DNA of 23,779 nt. Origin: Propionibacteriaceae bacterium UBA5174. GTDB lineage: Bacteria > Actinomycetota > Actinomycetes > Propionibacteriales > Propionibacteriaceae. The notes beneath the pieces are model-generated. The model saw only the letters and a list, made by a program, of their open reading frames with translations. It was not told the DNA's origin and ran no database searches. Of this stretch, positions 21,270 to 23,779 are shown in pieces; within the stretch, counting starts at the first letter, position 1, and each line of letters starts with the position of its first letter. The stretch lies in the NCBI GenBank assembly GCA_002413345.1, contig DHWU01000003.1, forward strand, positions 1 to 23,779, read 5' to 3'. Position numbers and translations under genes: made by a program.

Positions 21270-23779
21270 ATGACCTACAAATACGTGTACGAATTCAGCG
21301 AGGGTGCCGCCTCGATGCGCAACCTGCTGGGTGGCAAGGGTGCCAACCTCGCAGAGATGACTGGCTTGGGCATGCCGGTGCCTCCAGGTTTCACCATCAC
21401 TACCGAAGCCTGCACCCAGTATTACGTCGATGGCGAGGCCATCAACGACTCGATCAAAGCCGAAATCATGGGCTACGTCAGCAAGCTGGAGGCGCAGATC
21501 GGCAAGAAGTTTGGCGATCTAGACAACCCGCTGCTGGTCTCGGTGCGCTCCGGTGCGCGGGCCTCCATGCCCGGAATGATGGACACCATTCTTAACCTGG
21601 GGATGAACGACGAGGTGGCGCAGCGATTCGCCGAAAAGACCAATAATCCGCGTTTCGCCTACGACTCGTACCGCCGATTCATTCAGATGTACTCCGATGT
21701 GGTGATGGAGGTCGGCAAGTCCTACTTCGAGGAACTCATCGATGAGATGAAGGTTGCTCGCGGAGTTACCCAGGACACCGAGTTGACTGCTGCCGATTTG
21801 AAGGAGCTGGCTGAGCAGTTCAAGGCTCAGTACAAGGCCAAAGTCGGTAGTGATTTCCCGTCCGATCCGGTCGAGCAACTCTTCGGCGCGATCCAGGCGG
21901 TCTTCCGCTCCTGGGACAACCCACGGGCGGTCTATTACCGCCGGATGAATGACATCCCTGCCTCCTGGGGTACCGCGGTGAATGTGCAGTCCATGGTGTT
22001 CGGCAATACCGGCGACACCTCCGGTACCGGAGTCGCGTTCTCCCGGAACCCGGCCACTGGCGACAAAGGTCTGTATGGCGAGTTCCTGATGAACGCTCAA
22101 GGTGAGGATGTTGTGGCTGGCATCCGGACACCGGAGACCATCGATCAGCTGAAGGACGAAAACCCAGGCGTCTACAACCAGTTCGTCGAGATCGTCAACA
22201 GGTTGGAAGACCACTACCACGACATGCAGGACATGGAGTTCACCATCGAGGATGGCAAGCTCTTCATGCTGCAGACCCGTAATGGCAAGCGCACCGCAGC
22301 CGCTGCCTTCAAGATCGCCTGCGACCTGGTCGATGAGGGCCAGATCACTTCCACTCAGGCAGTGGCGATGATCGACCCCAAGCAGATCGACGCGCTTTTG
22401 CACCCACAGTTCGATGTGGCTGGGTTGAAAGCCGCCACCGTAATCGGCAAAGGGCTGCCAGCCTCCCCAGGGGCAGCTTGCGGCAAGGTCTCTTTCACCG
22501 CTGAAGACGCCGCCGCTCGCGGCAAGTTGGGCGAGGCCGTAATCCTCGTTCGGTTGGAAACCACACCAGAAGACATCGAGGGCATGCATCATGCCAAGGG
22601 CATCTTGACTGCCCGCGGCGGCATGACTTCACACGCAGCCGTGGTCGCCCGCGGCATGGGCACCTGCTGTGTCTCGGGTCTTGGAGAGATTTCTTTCGGG
22701 TCCGATGGTCACAGCTTCACCCTGGGTGGACACACCTTCAGCGACAACGACTGGATCAGCCTCGACGGTGCCACTGGCGCGGTGTACGGCGAGCAGATCG
22801 GCACCGTGCCGGCAGAAATTAGCGGCTACTTCGGACGGGTCATCGCCTGGGCCGATGAAGTGCGCACGATGAAGGTTCGGACCAACGCCGATACCCCGGC
22901 CGATGCCCGCCAGGCCCGCGAATTTGGGGCCGAGGGGATTGGATTGTGCCGTACTGAACACATGTTCTTCGAGGGCGAGCGGATCTCGGCGATCCGGGAA
23001 ATGATCGTCTCCAAGACCGTTGAACAGCGTGAAGCTGCCTTGGCCAAGCTGCTGCCGATGCAGCGCGGTGACTTCGAAGGAATCTATGAAGCCATGGAAG
23101 GCTTCCCGGTCACCATTCGGCTGCTTGACCCGCCACTGCACGAGTTCCTGCCTCACGATGAAGACGACATCGTGGCCTTGGCTGGGGAGATGAACATCGC
23201 GGTTGCTGAGCTTAAGAACGTCATCTCGTCACTGCACGAGTTCAACCCGATGATGGGACACCGAGGATGTCGCCTCGACGTCACTTACCCCGAGATTGGG
23301 GCGATGCAGACCCGGGCGATCATTGAGGCCGCGATCAACGTTCAGTTGCGCCATCCGGAGTGGACCGTGGTTCCCGAAATCATGGTGCCGCTGGTAGGCG
23401 AGGTGAAGGAGTTCGTGTTCGTTAAGAACATCATCACCGCCACCGCCGATTCGATCATTGCCGAAGCCGGGATCGAGCTGAAATACCTGGTGGGCACGAT
23501 GATCGAGATTCCGCGAGCGGCGTTGACCGCCGATGAGATCGCCAAAGAGGCGCAGTTCTTCTCCTTCGGCACTAACGATCTGACCCAGATGACCTTCGGT
23601 TTCAGTCGGGATGATGCTGGCATGTTCCTGGACGCCTACTACGACAAGAAGATCTACGAGAATGACCCCTTCGCTCGGCTTGATCAGATCGGTGTCGGCA
23701 AGCTAGTGAAGCTGGCTGTTGATCTGGGCAAGGCGACCCGTCCCGAGATCAAGCTGGGGATCTGCGGCGAGCACGGCGG
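21270..23779 (+). CDS. ppdK: Pyruvate phosphate dikinase, 3' end beyond the window
   Basis: The cytosolic enzyme interconverts pyruvate + ATP + Pi and phosphoenolpyruvate + AMP + PPi. The window holds 836 codons of an expected 870-880. The N-terminal ATP-grasp domain starts with LLGGKGANLAEM and includes SVRSGARASMPGMMDT. The phosphohistidine is H455 in GGMTSHAAV, the same number as in the Clostridium symbiosum enzyme. The C-terminal barrel shows GIGLCRTEHMFF, GHRGCRLDVTYPE and SFGTNDLTQMTFG. The acid/base cysteine is C832 in GICGEHGG (C831 in C. symbiosum), at the very end of the window. The ATG at 21270 has GGAG about 12 bases upstream. The enzyme supports gluconeogenesis or PPi-linked glycolysis. 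It has no functional link to the EPS locus. Confidence 0.97.
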   Translation, partial: MTYKYVYEFSEGAASMRNLLGGKGANLAEMTGLGMPVPPGFTITTEACTQYYVDGEAINDSIKAEIMGYVSKLEAQIGKKFGDLDNPLLVSVRSGARASMPGMMDTILNLGMNDEVAQRFAEKTNNPRFAYDSYRRFIQMYSDVVMEVGKSYFEELIDEMKVARGVTQDTELTAADLKELAEQFKAQYKAKVGSDFPSDPVEQLFGAIQAVFRSWDNPRAVYYRRMNDIPASWGTAVNVQSMVFGNTGDTSGTGVAFSRNPATGDKGLYGEFLMNAQGEDVVAGIRTPETIDQLKDENPGVYNQFVEIVNRLEDHYHDMQDMEFTIEDGKLFMLQTRNGKRTAAAAFKIACDLVDEGQITSTQAVAMIDPKQIDALLHPQFDVAGLKAATVIGKGLPASPGAACGKVSFTAEDAAARGKLGEAVILVRLETTPEDIEGMHHAKGILTARGGMTSHAAVVARGMGTCCVSGLGEISFGSDGHSFTLGGHTFSDNDWISLDGATGAVYGEQIGTVPAEISGYFGRVIAWADEVRTMKVRTNADTPADARQAREFGAEGIGLCRTEHMFFEGERISAIREMIVSKTVEQREAALAKLLPMQRGDFEGIYEAMEGFPVTIRLLDPPLHEFLPHDEDDIVALAGEMNIAVAELKNVISSLHEFNPMMGHRGCRLDVTYPEIGAMQTRAIIEAAINVQLRHPEWTVVPEIMVPLVGEVKEFVFVKNIITATADSIIAEAGIELKYLVGTMIEIPRAALTADEIAKEAQFFSFGTNDLTQMTFGFSRDDAGMFLDAYYDKKIYENDPFARLDQIGVGKLVKLAVDLGKATRPEIKLGICGEHG

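Noticed and set aside
20984..21595. 203-codon plus-strand frame across the SMP-30-like gene, the spacer and ppdK
   Set aside because: It is out of frame with ppdK, whose start and ribosome site are clear, and shows no motif of its own.
21519..22592. 357-codon open frame on the minus strand inside ppdK
   Set aside because: It lies fully antisense to a strongly conserved gene. Its composition looks like a mirror of high-GC codon bias and it has no recognisable motif.
22629..23156. 175-codon minus-strand frame inside ppdK
   Set aside because: Antisense shadow of the same conserved gene, with no domain or ribosome site.

Overview
The window looks like a chromosomal segment of a moderately high-GC actinomycete. 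The evidence is the codon use, the GC-rich spacers, the GTG/TTG starts and the gene types. A succinyl-CoA:acetate CoA-transferase together with a pyruvate phosphate dikinase is common in propionibacteria and relatives, but I cannot fix the genus. I see no rRNA, tRNA, transposase, integrase or CRISPR array.

Layout. Positions 1-3025 carry two minus-strand genes, a class I CoA-transferase with its terminator and a DUF1015 protein. Positions 3116-17908 are one exopolysaccharide (EPS) locus in several transcription units. Minus-strand unit 1 (from about 8050 down to 3116) is priming glycosylphosphotransferase, a polytopic membrane protein of unknown function, gmd and fcl (GDP-L-fucose synthesis). 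Minus-strand unit 2 (12316 down to 8424) is a Wzz/BY-kinase fused to a predicted extracytoplasmic SGNH hydrolase, a low-molecular-weight tyrosine phosphatase and a WcaI-like glycosyltransferase. A divergent plus-strand gene (12408-13859) encodes a Wzy-like polymerase. Minus-strand unit 3 (17908 down to 13801) is a glycosyltransferase, a Wzx-like flippase, a WcaF-like acetyltransferase and a second glycosyltransferase. Next comes a secreted GH71-type glycosidase (18072-20000), a degenerate SMP-30/gluconolactonase-like gene (20252-21058) and, divergently, ppdK (21270 to the window edge, 3' end missing).

How the genes fit together. Gmd and Fcl make GDP-fucose. The glycosylphosphotransferase loads the first sugar on the lipid carrier and three glycosyltransferases extend the unit. 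The LbH enzyme probably O-acetylates it, the flippase exports it and the Wzy-like protein polymerises it. The kinase/phosphatase pair controls chain length. This is a Wzx/Wzy-type pathway with a colanic-acid-like gene set.

The most notable points are: (1) the co-polymerase/kinase carries a third membrane segment and an external SGNH hydrolase with all its catalytic blocks; (2) a spaced sequence element is shared by the promoter regions of the priming transferase gene and the secreted glycosidase gene, which suggests that polymer synthesis and polymer cleavage are co-regulated; (3) the SMP-30-like protein has lost every metal ligand of its family.
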